DNA of 64,000 bases from Lachnospiraceae bacterium. GTDB taxonomy: Bacteria > Bacillota > Clostridia > Lachnospirales > Lachnospiraceae. The translations under genes and the position numbers were made by a program. Below, piece by piece: positions 1-8,260 of this stretch. Location of the stretch: contig CABJBM010000017.1 in assembly GCA_902363835.1 (NCBI GenBank), positions 1 through 64,000 of the forward strand, written 5' to 3'. The notes below the pieces were generated by a model, which was given only the letters and a program-made list of their open reading frames with translations, did no database searches and was not told where the DNA came from. Position 1 is the stretch's first letter, and the number at the start of each line of letters is the position of its first letter.

Positions 1-63
1 CTTGTTGTTTGGTTCGTATACAATTGCTTGTATTCGTTCTGAAATTTTCTCATTCAAAGCCAT
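1..63 (-). CDS. Possible 5' end of an unidentified gene running off the left edge
   Basis: Read on the minus strand, an ATG at 63 opens a frame that stays open to the window edge and encodes 21 residues, beginning MALNEKISERIQ. No good ribosome binding site is visible, but a TTGACA box lies about 130 bases upstream. The start codon sits in a small hairpin (AAGCCAT/ATGGCTT), which could instead be a weak terminator for the other strand. Too short to identify. Confidence 0.25.
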   Translation of the reverse strand, partial: MALNEKISERIQAIVYEPNNK

Positions 64-167
64 CAAACATGGCTTGTTTTATTAGAATTTTCAGGGTTTT
101 ACATACTGTTCAATCTTCTGTTTTCAAGGTGCTTTTTCTGTGTTACTGTCGCAGCAGCAACTTTTAT

Positions 168-196
168 AGGTTATCATAACTGGTTGTTTTTGTCAA
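168..196 (-). promoter_or_regulatory. Possible sigma-A promoter facing the left edge
   Basis: On the minus strand, TTGACA (196-191) is followed after 17 bases by TAACCT (173-168). The -35 is perfect and the -10 is poor (3 of 6). It would serve the partial frame starting at 63. Confidence 0.3.
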
Positions 197-199
197 CCA

Positions 200-678
200 C
201 TTTTTAATTTTTCTTCAAAACTTTCTCATCGATCATCGATGTGTTTTAGAAGAAGTTTTGCCGCCTTTTTCAGCGGCGAGTTATATCATACCAAAGCCAA
301 CGACAAAAGTCAACAATTATTTTACATTGTTTTTGATAATTTATTTTATTGAAAATACACCCCCGATAAAGCACACCGGCCACATGGAAATGTCAAAAAC
401 AGCCATGGATCATAATTACCTTGTAAAGGTTAAAACCAATGCTAAGTTTTGTTTTCCTGCGCCCTTTTTATTCTGCTGTAAAACTATTACACCATAGGTA
501 TTAAAAAAAAGGAAAACAGACAGCATACTCCTCACAAACACAGAAACCCGTCTGCAAATCAAGCCTTGAAGTCTCCTTAAAAACTGAATCTGTTTTCTTT
601 CTCCCACCTTTAGTAACTGTTTTACGTTAATAATAATCTGTTTTTTAAATTAAGTAACCAAAAGATCAACTATTATAT
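200..678. other. AT-rich intergenic stretch with no recognisable gene
   Basis: I see no convincing gene on either strand. The open frames here lack ribosome binding sites and have AT-driven composition. A short palindromic run of overlapping ATCGAT words lies near 227-240. Nothing else stands out until the promoter at 679. Confidence 0.5.
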
Positions 679-705
679 TATATTTAGGATGCGATTTGCC
701 GATAT
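679..705 (+). promoter_or_regulatory. Sigma-28 (SigD) type promoter upstream of fapA
   Basis: TATA at 679-682, a 15-base spacer and GCCGATAT at 698-705. The -10 octamer equals the Bacillus SigD consensus and the spacer is the expected length. It lies about 375 bases before fapA and would place fapA-cheY in the late flagellar regulon. Confidence 0.6.
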
Positions 706-745
706 AAAGGTATAGCCGATTTGTAAATAAGAAGGAGGTGTTCCT

Positions 746-957
746 ATGACGCGTCTTGGAGCAAAGATCCCGGTATCCCGTAATTTAATGCCTGGCAATC
801 TGCATGACTGATTATCTTCAGCCATAAATCTTCCAAAGAATACAACCTCAAAAAGAACAGGCAGGGCGATCTGCTTTATAAAGGCTCAAGATTAATTTCA
901 TCCGATCGTATATATATAAGAATGGATGACCAGAACCCGGAGCCAGCTTTCCTTTAA
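746..957 (+). pseudogene. Degenerate small reading frame behind a strong ribosome binding site
   Basis: A strong site (AAGGAGGTG) precedes an ATG at 746 that opens 21 codons (MTRLGAKIPVSRN...) and then hits TGA. In the next frame a coherent coding-like stretch follows (about 808-957, including SSKEYNLKKNRQGDLLYKG) and ends at TAA 955-957. A sigma-28-like promoter sits 40 bases upstream. This looks like a small late-flagellar gene broken by a frameshift. It could also be a short leader peptide or chance. The protein is not recognised. Confidence 0.25.
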
Positions 958-1080
958 TCGGAAAACTGAACAGCGTCATATCCTGATGCCTGTTGGCCAA
1001 AGCCAAAGAAGCCATGGAAAATCAGCCAATTACTTGCATACAGGGAAAATAGCAGGTATTTTTAATGTTAGGGGAAGAAA

Positions 1081-2805
1081 ATGAAAGAAAAAACTAAAAA
1101 AGGACTCTTTAGCCTTTTTCAAAATGTAAGACGTTCTGCGGAACCTTTGGAGAAATCCATTACAACTGATGTTGCTTCATCTGAAGAAGCTGAAAATGAA
1201 GATATTATAAAAACAGCCTCCGATCCAATGGAACAAAAAGACTCTGCCGCAACAACCCTGCCTTCCGAAACTGAACCAAAAGCTCCCTCCCCTTCTTTTA
1301 TATGGGAGTCATCCGATGATCCGCTTATTGTACGGATCAACGAAGAAGCATTATACGGTGAATGCGCTCAGTTCTCCAGTAAAATGAATTCATTATCCAA
1401 TGCCTTAAAAAGGACAGCTGAAGCTGCAGATGAACCTCAGCCAAAGGCAGCCCAGGCTCATCTGTATATCTCGGATGATAAAATGGCAGCATGGATTTAT
1501 GTGATTCCCCCATTTAATGGCGGTGAAGACATAAAGGAAGAAGATTTGAAATCCATTTTAAATAAAGAGCGTGTATCCACCGGAATCATGGAGGAGGCCT
1601 TAAAAACAGTCATTAAAGAGCAGATTTATGACCAGGCGGTGCTGGTTGCAAAAGGTATCCTGGCGCGTAACGGAATCGACGGTTCTATTAAAGACCATTA
1701 TAAACGGACTCTGAAGCTTGAATTTAAGGAAGACGAAAACGGAGCTGTTGACTATAAAAAACTAAATAATATTCAGTCCGTCAAGGAAGGGGAGGTAATC
1801 AGCACAATTACTCTTGCTGTTCCGGGAGAAAATGGTATGACCATAACCGGCCGGCCATACCCCTGCTCCATCAAGGGTACTAACGTTCCCGTTCCTTCAG
1901 GCCGCAATACTGTACTTACGGAAGACCGGACCTTGCTTATTTCTCAGAAAACAGGCCATGTAACATTTGCCAATGGAAAATTCCAGGTAGATCCTATTCT
2001 TAAGATCAATGGCAATATTGATAATAGTACAGGAAACCTGGATTATGACGGGGATATATTGATTACCGGAGATGTAAGGAATGGTTTTTCAGTGAAAGCT
2101 ACCGGAAGGATTGACATTCGCGGTTCCGTAGAGGGAGCCCAGATAACGGCCATTGGAGCCATTACCATTGCCAGCGGCATGTCAGGAAACGGCCGGGGCG
2201 CTTTAACCTCTGACTCTGATGTGAAATGCCGTTACTTAGAGCACTGCACAGTCAGTGCAAAAGGCAATGTGTATGCAGAAAGCATTATTAACTCCAAAAT
2301 AGAAAGCGGCCAGGATATTATCGTAACCTCCGGTATGGGCGTCATTATCGGCGGCTCTCTCCTGGCCTCCAACAGCATCAATGCCCGCATCATTGGTTCT
2401 AAAGTACGGCGGCTTGTTACGGAACTGATCATTGCCAATATTCCCAAAAATGTGGAAGAAGCAGCTCGTCTTACCAGGGAGCTGGAACAGCTCCATCATA
2501 ACATGTCGGAAGTAAGAAAGAATATCACCTATCTTGAGACCACCCAAAGACAGGATAAACAGCTGCTCCTGGATAGCTTAAAGCAGGCTTCCGCTTATTT
2601 AAACCTTCGGGAGCAGGAGATCACAAACCGGTTGGGTGAAATAACGGAAAACGACAGGGAACAGTCCGGAGTGATCAACTGCCAGCAGCTGCTCCCGGTT
2701 GTCCGCATCAAAATCGGCTCTTCCAGCCTTCTGGTTCAGGAAGAGTATTCCAAAAGCATCATTTATAAAAACAGCGAAGGTGAAATCATCATCGGAAGTA
2801 ATTAG
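1081..2805 (+). CDS. fapA: FapA (DUF342) flagellar-associated protein
   Basis: This 574-residue protein belongs to the FapA/DUF342 family, common beside flagellar and chemotaxis genes in Firmicutes and thought to act at the cell pole or membrane; its exact role is not settled. Residues 1-20 are basic, 20-75 an acidic low-complexity linker, about 235-450 the conserved FapA core with glycine-rich beta-helix-like repeats (GDILITGDV, GRIDIRGSV), and 455-525 a predicted coiled coil. The start is the ATG after GGGGAAG. The cheY-like gene follows 21 bases downstream, so the two are probably cotranscribed from the upstream sigma-28-like promoter. Confidence 0.85.
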   Translation: MKEKTKKGLFSLFQNVRRSAEPLEKSITTDVASSEEAENEDIIKTASDPMEQKDSAATTLPSETEPKAPSPSFIWESSDDPLIVRINEEALYGECAQFSSKMNSLSNALKRTAEAADEPQPKAAQAHLYISDDKMAAWIYVIPPFNGGEDIKEEDLKSILNKERVSTGIMEEALKTVIKEQIYDQAVLVAKGILARNGIDGSIKDHYKRTLKLEFKEDENGAVDYKKLNNIQSVKEGEVISTITLAVPGENGMTITGRPYPCSIKGTNVPVPSGRNTVLTEDRTLLISQKTGHVTFANGKFQVDPILKINGNIDNSTGNLDYDGDILITGDVRNGFSVKATGRIDIRGSVEGAQITAIGAITIASGMSGNGRGALTSDSDVKCRYLEHCTVSAKGNVYAESIINSKIESGQDIIVTSGMGVIIGGSLLASNSINARIIGSKVRRLVTELIIANIPKNVEEAARLTRELEQLHHNMSEVRKNITYLETTQRQDKQLLLDSLKQASAYLNLREQEITNRLGEITENDREQSGVINCQQLLPVVRIKIGSSSLLVQEEYSKSIIYKNSEGEIIIGSN

Positions 2806-2826
2806 ACCAGAAGGAGGGAAGCTGCA

Positions 2827-3207
2827 ATGAAAAAAACAATTATGATTGTCGATGATTCAATTGTAATGCGCAATGAGATAGAACAATTATTGAAAGGAAC
2901 TAATTTTGATGTAATCTATCAGTGCAGAAGCGGGGAAGAGGCTTTGGAAGCCTTTGAGAGAGAAAGGCCCGACATTGTGACCATGGATATCATAATGCCT
3001 GGAATCGATGGCATCGAAGCTTCCAAACGTCTGTTGGAGCATCATCCGGAAGCAGGAATTATTATTATCAGTTCTCTTGTCTATGACAAAACACTGCAGA
3101 TGGTGCGGGAACTGGGCCCATCTGTTCCCTTTGTTTTCAAGCCCATTAAAAAATCCTATTTTATCGAAGCCTTGGTAAAAGTCAGTGACAAGATATCTAA
3201 AAGGTGA
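2827..3207 (+). CDS. CheY-like single-domain response regulator
   Basis: A 126-residue stand-alone receiver domain. The acidic pair is D9/D10, the phosphoacceptor is D54 (TMDIIMPGIDG) and the conserved lysine is K105 (FKPIKK). There is no output domain, so it should signal by protein contact, as CheY does. It follows fapA behind AAGGAGGG and is the second CheY-type protein in the window, the other (40341-40700) being embedded in the motor-switch operon. Pairing with FapA suggests a separate role such as polar signalling or phosphate sink. That role is inference; the receiver assignment is firm. Confidence 0.85.
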   Translation: MKKTIMIVDDSIVMRNEIEQLLKGTNFDVIYQCRSGEEALEAFERERPDIVTMDIIMPGIDGIEASKRLLEHHPEAGIIIISSLVYDKTLQMVRELGPSVPFVFKPIKKSYFIEALVKVSDKISKR

Positions 3208-3270
3208 GATTCACCCATTAAGAATGTTTTATACATAACTGGAATAATATGCTATTTATTATTACATGAG

Positions 3271-3320
3271 AAAAGCCTGATGAAAACCGGTTAATCCGGA
3301 TTTCCATCAGGCTTTTTCTT
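3271..3320. terminator. Bidirectional rho-independent terminator
   Basis: AAAGCCTGATG...CCGG and CCGG...CATCAGGCTTTTT form a long stem with a 5-base loop and flanking A and T tracts. It lies between the convergent cheY-like gene (+) and the transglycosylase gene (-) and should serve both. Confidence 0.85.
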
Positions 3321-3321
3321 T

Positions 3322-4044
3322 TTACAAATTGAAGATAGATCCATCCGCTGAATCATCAGAATCAAATTGACCGGAAATACGGGAGGAAGCCATCTGCATC
3401 CGAAGCTTCATCAGTTCAATCAAATAGAGATAATCAGATTTCTCCGGTACAAGGCTTCCATTTTCTTCTTCCCAGGATTGGCCTGTTAAATATTCCAGGG
3501 CATTTGATATGTTTGATCCATACCCTGAGGTTTCAGAATCTCCTGCGCCCATATAATTCTTAACCTTCTTTACATACTCCTGTGTTTCCTTAAATGGAGG
3601 AATTCCACCGTACTTGCTCACATTGTTGCTGCCGGCATTATAAGCTGCCAGAGTCAGGTCCACATTTCCATTATACCGTTCCAGATTTTCTCTTAAATAT
3701 TTGGCGCCCCCCATGATGTTGCTTCTGGCATCATAAGGATCGTCCACTCCCAAGGATCTGGCAGTGGCAGGCATCAGCTGCATCACTCCTGCTGCCCCCT
3801 TCTTTGAAGTGGCAGACGGATTAAAATTCGATTCTGCCTTGGCAACCGCCTTCAGCAGCTTTTCGGAAACACCATATTTTTTAGCAGCCTCTGTAAATAT
3901 GGCCTCCAGGTTTTCCGGCGCCTTTACTGCTGATTTTAAAATCTGTTTAAAATTCCCCTTGGCAGATGAAGCTGCCGTATATTCTGTCTGCCCGGTCTTT
4001 GTGTTCGCAAGCGCAGACAGCCTTATCTGGTCTATTGTAGCCAA
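3322..4044 (-). CDS. Lytic transglycosylase (SLT domain)
   Basis: A 240-residue protein with an SLT/GH23-type lytic transglycosylase domain at about 45-165. Visible motifs are the catalytic glutamate E71 (AESNFNPSA), [10 protein letters not shown] (86-95) and AYNAG (134-138). Such enzymes cleave peptidoglycan to release 1,6-anhydromuropeptides. There is no classical signal peptide, so export may use another route, possibly the flagellar apparatus, as for FlgJ-type enzymes. The start is a TTG behind GGGAGG with 8-base spacing. It is the last gene of a minus-strand set encoding wall-binding and FliK/FlhB-like proteins, which suggests a role in opening the wall for the flagellum. Confidence 0.85.
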   Translation of the reverse strand: MATIDQIRLSALANTKTGQTEYTAASSAKGNFKQILKSAVKAPENLEAIFTEAAKKYGVSEKLLKAVAKAESNFNPSATSKKGAAGVMQLMPATARSLGVDDPYDARSNIMGGAKYLRENLERYNGNVDLTLAAYNAGSNNVSKYGGIPPFKETQEYVKKVKNYMGAGDSETSGYGSNISNALEYLTGQSWEEENGSLVPEKSDYLYLIELMKLRMQMASSRISGQFDSDDSADGSIFNL

Positions 4045-4073
4045 AATTCAATCCTCCCGTCAATTTCTGACTT

Positions 4074-5132
4074 TTACGAAACCCATTTTCCTGAAGCATC
4101 AACCCAATAACCACCTACATTCGTGCTGCTTGCCATACTGCCGTCCGGGTTTAAGTAATACCAGATTCCCGGCTGGGGCTGTATCCAGCCTGTCAGCATC
4201 TCTCCTCCGCCCGGATTTAAATAATACCATTTCCCGTTGACAAACTGCCAGCCTGTAAGCAATTTTCCATCCTTGGGATTTAAATAGTACCATCTTTGGC
4301 CTGACAGGAGCCAGCCTGTCTGGTAAATTCCGTTTCCATCAAAATAATACCAGTCGTTTAATATCTGCTTCCAGGAATTCCTTGGGATCCCGCCGTCTTC
4401 CTGCTTATAGGTATTTCCTTTCCAGGTGCCTGATGTATCGCCGTCATATTCCATAATGGTATCATCGGAAGTGACATAATCCCCTTCCTTCATATATTTG
4501 CGGTCATCGGCAGAATAGCCCATTGCCCGGACTTCATAGTAGTAAACAGCATCCTTATCCATGTATTCAGAAAGATCCACCGTATTAGTCTCCACGGAAA
4601 TACGCTTTTTCAGCTTGTCATCCGCATACAGGGCAACCTGATACCCTGTGGCAAATTCCACCTTTTCCCACACGGCCTTTGTCTTTTTGCTGTCGCTCCA
4701 TCCGGCTCTCCCTGTTTTTCCCAGGATTACCACAGGAACATAATCCACCTTAACTTCCAGAGTATAATTATCCAGGGACTTGGCCGATACAAATTTGGCC
4801 CCTGTGAGCTTGCACTCCGACCTGTTGTAGGCTTTCGCAAATATCATGGTGTCTGACGTTAAAATCACGCTGGCCCGTTCATTCTTTGCTGCCTTCCATT
4901 TGCTGATGTCCCGGTTCCAGATGACCTCTTTTACCGACACTCCGGCAGTCGTTACAGAAATCCCAGGCATCAGAATTTCTTCATTCCCATACTGGCTGTC
5001 AAACTTAAGATTCAGGCTTCGAATCACTATGGAATCGTCGCCATAGGATTTTATGGCCGGCAGACATGTCAGCGCCGCTGTGAATACAGCCAAGAACAAA
5101 GAATACAGTTTTCTTCTCTTCTCTCTCATCAT
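4074..5132 (-). CDS. Secreted protein with cell-wall-binding repeats (paralogue 1)
   Basis: About 352 residues: a basic N-terminus with a signal peptide (LYSLFLAVFTAALTC), an uncharacterised region of about 200 residues that looks beta-rich, then a C-terminal run of choline-binding/CW_binding-type repeats (GWYY/WYYLNP...G motifs) that normally attach proteins to the wall. The best start is the ATG at 5132, which overlaps the TGA of the upstream gene as ATGA, a sign of translational coupling; a GTG at 5141 is possible. The N-terminal region is similar in layout to the upstream paralogue. No catalytic motif is visible, so a structural or adhesive role is more likely than an enzymatic one. Confidence 0.75.
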   Translation of the reverse strand: MMREKRRKLYSLFLAVFTAALTCLPAIKSYGDDSIVIRSLNLKFDSQYGNEEILMPGISVTTAGVSVKEVIWNRDISKWKAAKNERASVILTSDTMIFAKAYNRSECKLTGAKFVSAKSLDNYTLEVKVDYVPVVILGKTGRAGWSDSKKTKAVWEKVEFATGYQVALYADDKLKKRISVETNTVDLSEYMDKDAVYYYEVRAMGYSADDRKYMKEGDYVTSDDTIMEYDGDTSGTWKGNTYKQEDGGIPRNSWKQILNDWYYFDGNGIYQTGWLLSGQRWYYLNPKDGKLLTGWQFVNGKWYYLNPGGGEMLTGWIQPQPGIWYYLNPDGSMASSTNVGGYWVDASGKWVS

Positions 5133-6493
5133 TGTACCCACACTCCATCCTCGTTCACCGGAAATCCTCCGATCACCGTATTAACTGCCATGGTGCCATC
5201 CTGATTAAAATAGCGCCACAATCCGTCGATCTTTTGCCAGCCTGTTACCATGGCTCCGTCTTCCCCGGTAAAATATGTATATCCGTTCCGGATAATCCAG
5301 CCCTTTAGCATGGCTCCCTCCAGGTTTCCTGATACGGTATTTAAATAATACCATCTTCCCACCTGGTTGATCCAGCCCTGCTGCATGGCTCCCTGACTGT
5401 TAAAATAATAATAATAGCCGTCTATGACCTGCCAGTCCGTTGCAGCGGCGCCCATAGGGGCTTCATAGCCGTTGTCCGGGTAGAAATAATACCATGTACC
5501 GTTAATTTTATTCCAGCCGGTCACCATGGCTCCATTGGAACCCATGTAATAGATATCGGAATCCAGAATAAGCCAGCCGGTTACCATCTTCCCTTCCTGG
5601 TCAAACCGGTACCACACATTATCAAGCACCAGCCAGGAATTAGACTGAACCGTTCCATCGGCATACCGGTAGTACCACACTCCTGACTGCTGGTCCCAGC
5701 CTTCCTTTACCCCTGTGCCATTTCCTGTTCCGGCAGCCGTATCCGATTCCTTCCCTGTTCCATCGGATACATCCCGGTCCCTGATAATCAGTTCGTCGGA
5801 TTCCACCCAGTTGCTTTTCTTTCCATTCTTCAGTTCATCCTGTTTATAGGGAACGGAGCGGATCTTGTAAGAATAAGTTCCTTCCTCTGTCATATAGGGA
5901 TAGAAATTATAGGTGGTTGCCTTTACCTGTTCCTTTTTTAAAATAATCTTTTTTCCGCAATAAAGCCATAATTCATAGGCTCCTGAAGTGTTATCTCCCT
6001 TGGACCAGACGGCCTGGCCAAGCCTTGTATCCTTCCAGCCCACATCTTCCGGTTCCGCGTACAGGCCTTTGACCGGTTTTGTCCTTAAGGTCACAATGAT
6101 ATCGCTGCCCTTGCGTTTTGCACTGACATAGGAACCTCCCGTGATTTTCATCTTGGAAGCCTCATAAGAGGATTTAAAATAAGCGTCGTATTCATCGGAG
6201 GGGGTGAGAGTCACATTCATCCTGGGTTCTTCCCCTACCGTAATGTCTTTTGAAGTGGAAGTAACCCACTCCGCTTCTCTGACAGTGTATCTTTTATCGC
6301 CGGACGTCACATAACAGTCCCCGCTGGTTTTGTCAATCTGTATATCAGGCAAACGGTCCCCTGCCTCAATATTAAGTACCACTTTGATGCTGATTGAATT
6401 GATAGCCTCTGTTGCCATTGCTTTTTCAGGAAACAGACACAGACATAAAGCTGCAATTACGGCTATTGCCAATCCCCTCTTTTGTTGTTTCAT
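5129..6493 (-). CDS. Secreted protein with cell-wall-binding repeats (paralogue 2)
   Basis: About 454 residues. The start chosen is the ATG at 6493 (MKQQKRGLAIAVIAALCLC), preceded by AAAGGAG at 8 bases; an in-frame upstream ATG at 6544 has no such site. A clear signal peptide ends near AMA-TEA. Residues up to about 235 form an unrecognised domain shared with the downstream paralogue, and the C-terminal half is a string of CW_binding repeats (WYYFYPDNG, GWIIRNGYTYF, GWQKIDGLW). No enzyme motif is seen. Position in a flagellar locus beside a lytic transglycosylase suggests a wall-associated partner of the flagellum or an adhesin; this is inference. Confidence 0.75.
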   Translation of the reverse strand: MKQQKRGLAIAVIAALCLCLFPEKAMATEAINSISIKVVLNIEAGDRLPDIQIDKTSGDCYVTSGDKRYTVREAEWVTSTSKDITVGEEPRMNVTLTPSDEYDAYFKSSYEASKMKITGGSYVSAKRKGSDIIVTLRTKPVKGLYAEPEDVGWKDTRLGQAVWSKGDNTSGAYELWLYCGKKIILKKEQVKATTYNFYPYMTEEGTYSYKIRSVPYKQDELKNGKKSNWVESDELIIRDRDVSDGTGKESDTAAGTGNGTGVKEGWDQQSGVWYYRYADGTVQSNSWLVLDNVWYRFDQEGKMVTGWLILDSDIYYMGSNGAMVTGWNKINGTWYYFYPDNGYEAPMGAAATDWQVIDGYYYYFNSQGAMQQGWINQVGRWYYLNTVSGNLEGAMLKGWIIRNGYTYFTGEDGAMVTGWQKIDGLWRYFNQDGTMAVNTVIGGFPVNEDGVWVQ

Positions 6494-6570
6494 GTAATCG
6501 CTCCTTTTAACTAATACACCTTTGCTTTGATTTATAGATTTCAATAGTAAGGTTTCTCCATAGACAAATG

Positions 6571-7194
6571 CTATGTTTTTTTAACCTTTATCTGCTCCAG
6601 AAGCAGGAATTTTCCAAGCACTGCTTCCTGATGGGAGGTCAGATCAAGAAAATGTCCGCCGTACCGGTAAAAATGCTTTCCATTCTCACCAGACCGGTCA
6701 TTCTTCCAGAGAATACAGCCCTTTAGCCTGACGCAGCCAAAATTCGTATCCAAAAGGAACGAAAAATATCCTCCCTCTTTCAGCTCTTTTTCGGACTCAA
6801 ATCCTATGCCGCCTGCGCTGATATTTTTTATGGCTGCGTTAATATGTATCAGATTTTCGTCATCGCCGGTCACTTCCAGCACCACCGGAAGCTCAATCCC
6901 GACTTTTGTATCATGACGCCTTTCCAGTTCTTCTATCCGTTTCATGACCCGGCAGGAAAGCTTGTAGAATGGTTTTCCCTCCAGCTTCTCCTTTTCATAC
7001 AGCCGGCATTTGCAGGTGACAAGTCCCTGTACGCCGTCATAAAACACAATGATCGTATCAGCGCTTATTTTACGCACATCTTCTTCCCGGATGACAAGCC
7101 CTATTCGCTCCTTATGGGAATCAACCACTTCCACTTCTGCAAGAAGATTACCGGAAAAAGAGCAAATACAGGCTTTTTTACACTCAGTAAACAT
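6571..7194 (-). CDS. PilZ-domain protein (YcgR/YpfA-like), paralogue B
   Basis: A 207-residue protein with an N-terminal flagellar-brake-like region (1-90) and a C-terminal PilZ domain. PilZ proteins bind cyclic di-GMP through an RRxxxR and a D/NxSxxG motif. Here the first motif reads RRHDTK (92-97), with Lys for the second Arg, and the second is NISAGG (124-129). The neighbouring paralogue has the same Lys change. By family knowledge such proteins slow the motor or redirect motility when c-di-GMP is high; binding here is uncertain because of the substitution. The start follows GGAGG. Confidence 0.75.
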   Translation of the reverse strand: MFTECKKACICSFSGNLLAEVEVVDSHKERIGLVIREEDVRKISADTIIVFYDGVQGLVTCKCRLYEKEKLEGKPFYKLSCRVMKRIEELERRHDTKVGIELPVVLEVTGDDENLIHINAAIKNISAGGIGFESEKELKEGGYFSFLLDTNFGCVRLKGCILWKNDRSGENGKHFYRYGGHFLDLTSHQEAVLGKFLLLEQIKVKKT

Positions 7195-7261
7195 CTCCTT
7201 ATTCCTCCAGTTCTTCGTTTATTAAAAGCAGTTAAAATTCCAATTGTCCAGGTATAAGCAA

Positions 7262-7909
7262 TTATAGTGTCTTTCTCCTTTTAAGCTGTTCAAGAAAAGT
7301 AAATCTTCTGACCGTGGATTCCTGATAGGATGTCATATCAAAGAAGCGGCAGCCATACCGGTAACGGGGCGGCTCATTTTCCTCTGATAGTTTTTTCACC
7401 CATAGAATACTGGCTTTAAGTCTGGTACGGCCGGTGTCGGTTTTAAACAGAAAGGAAAAAATCTGTGATTCCTTTAATTCCTCAGCTGATTCAAGTCCGA
7501 TTCCTCCTGCACTTATATTTTTTATTTTGGCAGCTATATGCGTAACCTTTCCATCCGCATCCGCAGTCTCTAAGGTGACCGGAAACGAAACCCTGACTTT
7601 AAGATCACGTCGCCTTTGCTCTATACCGATCAGTTTATCAATTTCACAGGGAACCTTATAGATCGCATTTCCAATATTTCCGATTTCGTCTCCATTGATT
7701 TTTACCCTTCCTGACAAACGGCATTTACATGTAACAAGCCCCTGAACAGCGTCATAAAATACGATCACAGATTCTGTGTTTACCTTATCCATATCTTTTT
7801 CTTCAAAAATCAGCCCCATACTGTCCTTATGGGAATCCACTACCTTCACTTCTGCGATAAAGACACCATCCAAGGTAAAAACACTTGCTTTTTCACATTC
7901 AATCAACAT
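7262..7909 (-). CDS. PilZ-domain protein (YcgR/YpfA-like), paralogue A
   Basis: A 215-residue paralogue of the following gene, with the same two-part layout: YcgR-type N-terminal region and PilZ domain. The c-di-GMP motifs are RRRDLK (99-104, Lys for the second Arg) and NISAGG (131-136). The two proteins align along their length (for example VVDSHK and VQGLVTCKCRL occur in both), pointing to a tandem duplication followed by divergence. The gene begins 3 bases after the FlhB-like gene, behind GGTGGAG, so it is part of the same transcription unit. Confidence 0.75.
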   Translation of the reverse strand: MLIECEKASVFTLDGVFIAEVKVVDSHKDSMGLIFEEKDMDKVNTESVIVFYDAVQGLVTCKCRLSGRVKINGDEIGNIGNAIYKVPCEIDKLIGIEQRRRDLKVRVSFPVTLETADADGKVTHIAAKIKNISAGGIGLESAEELKESQIFSFLFKTDTGRTRLKASILWVKKLSEENEPPRYRYGCRFFDMTSYQESTVRRFTFLEQLKRRKTL

Positions 7910-7912
7910 AAC

Positions 7913-8260
7913 CTACTCCACCGTTTCTTCTTTTATTATTTCCTCTTCCTCTACTTCTTTTATATGCTCCGGCTCCGGTTTTTCTGCTGAACCAGGCACA
8001 TAATCCAGGAAATAAAGATAGATATCCACAATTGCCTGATATAATTCCTCCGGCACCTGGCTCCCAAGCTCAAGCTGGGTCAAAATGGTTGCCAGAGAAT
8101 TATCTTCATAAACGGGGATACCGCTTTCATTGGCAGTTTCTATTATTTTCTCCGCCATATACCCCATACCGGAGGCCACAATAACCGGAGCAGAATTCTT
8201 CGCATCATCATATTTCAATGCCACCGCTTTTTTATTTAACGTATTTCTAAATTCTGACAT
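7913..8260 (-). CDS. FlhB-like orphan C-terminal domain protein (YlqH/FhlB family)
   Basis: A 115-residue protein matching the cytoplasmic C-terminal domain of FlhB/YscU export-switch proteins but with no membrane part. It starts just where mature FlhB begins after self-cleavage: KAVALKYDDAKNSAPVIVASG parallels YAVALRYDIEKDSAPVLVAKG of the full FlhB in this window. The NPTH cleavage motif is absent, so it mimics the post-cleavage fragment. B. subtilis has a comparable gene, ylqH, next to ylqG. It overlaps the upstream FliK-like gene. A role in substrate recognition or specificity switching is plausible but unproven. The acidic C-terminal tail (EVEEEEIIKEE) is unusual. Confidence 0.8.
   Translation of the reverse strand: MSEFRNTLNKKAVALKYDDAKNSAPVIVASGMGYMAEKIIETANESGIPVYEDNSLATILTQLELGSQVPEELYQAIVDIYLYFLDYVPGSAEKPEPEHIKEVEEEEIIKEETVE

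Noticed and set aside
258..497. 79-codon open frame on the plus strand
   Set aside because: No ribosome site, low-complexity AT-driven composition and no family resemblance.
2236..2547. Antisense frame of 103 codons within fapA
   Set aside because: Overlaps the conserved FapA core and has no signals of its own.
3764..4240. 158-codon plus-strand frame over the transglycosylase and wall-protein genes
   Set aside because: Antisense shadow of two well-supported minus-strand genes; no ribosome site.
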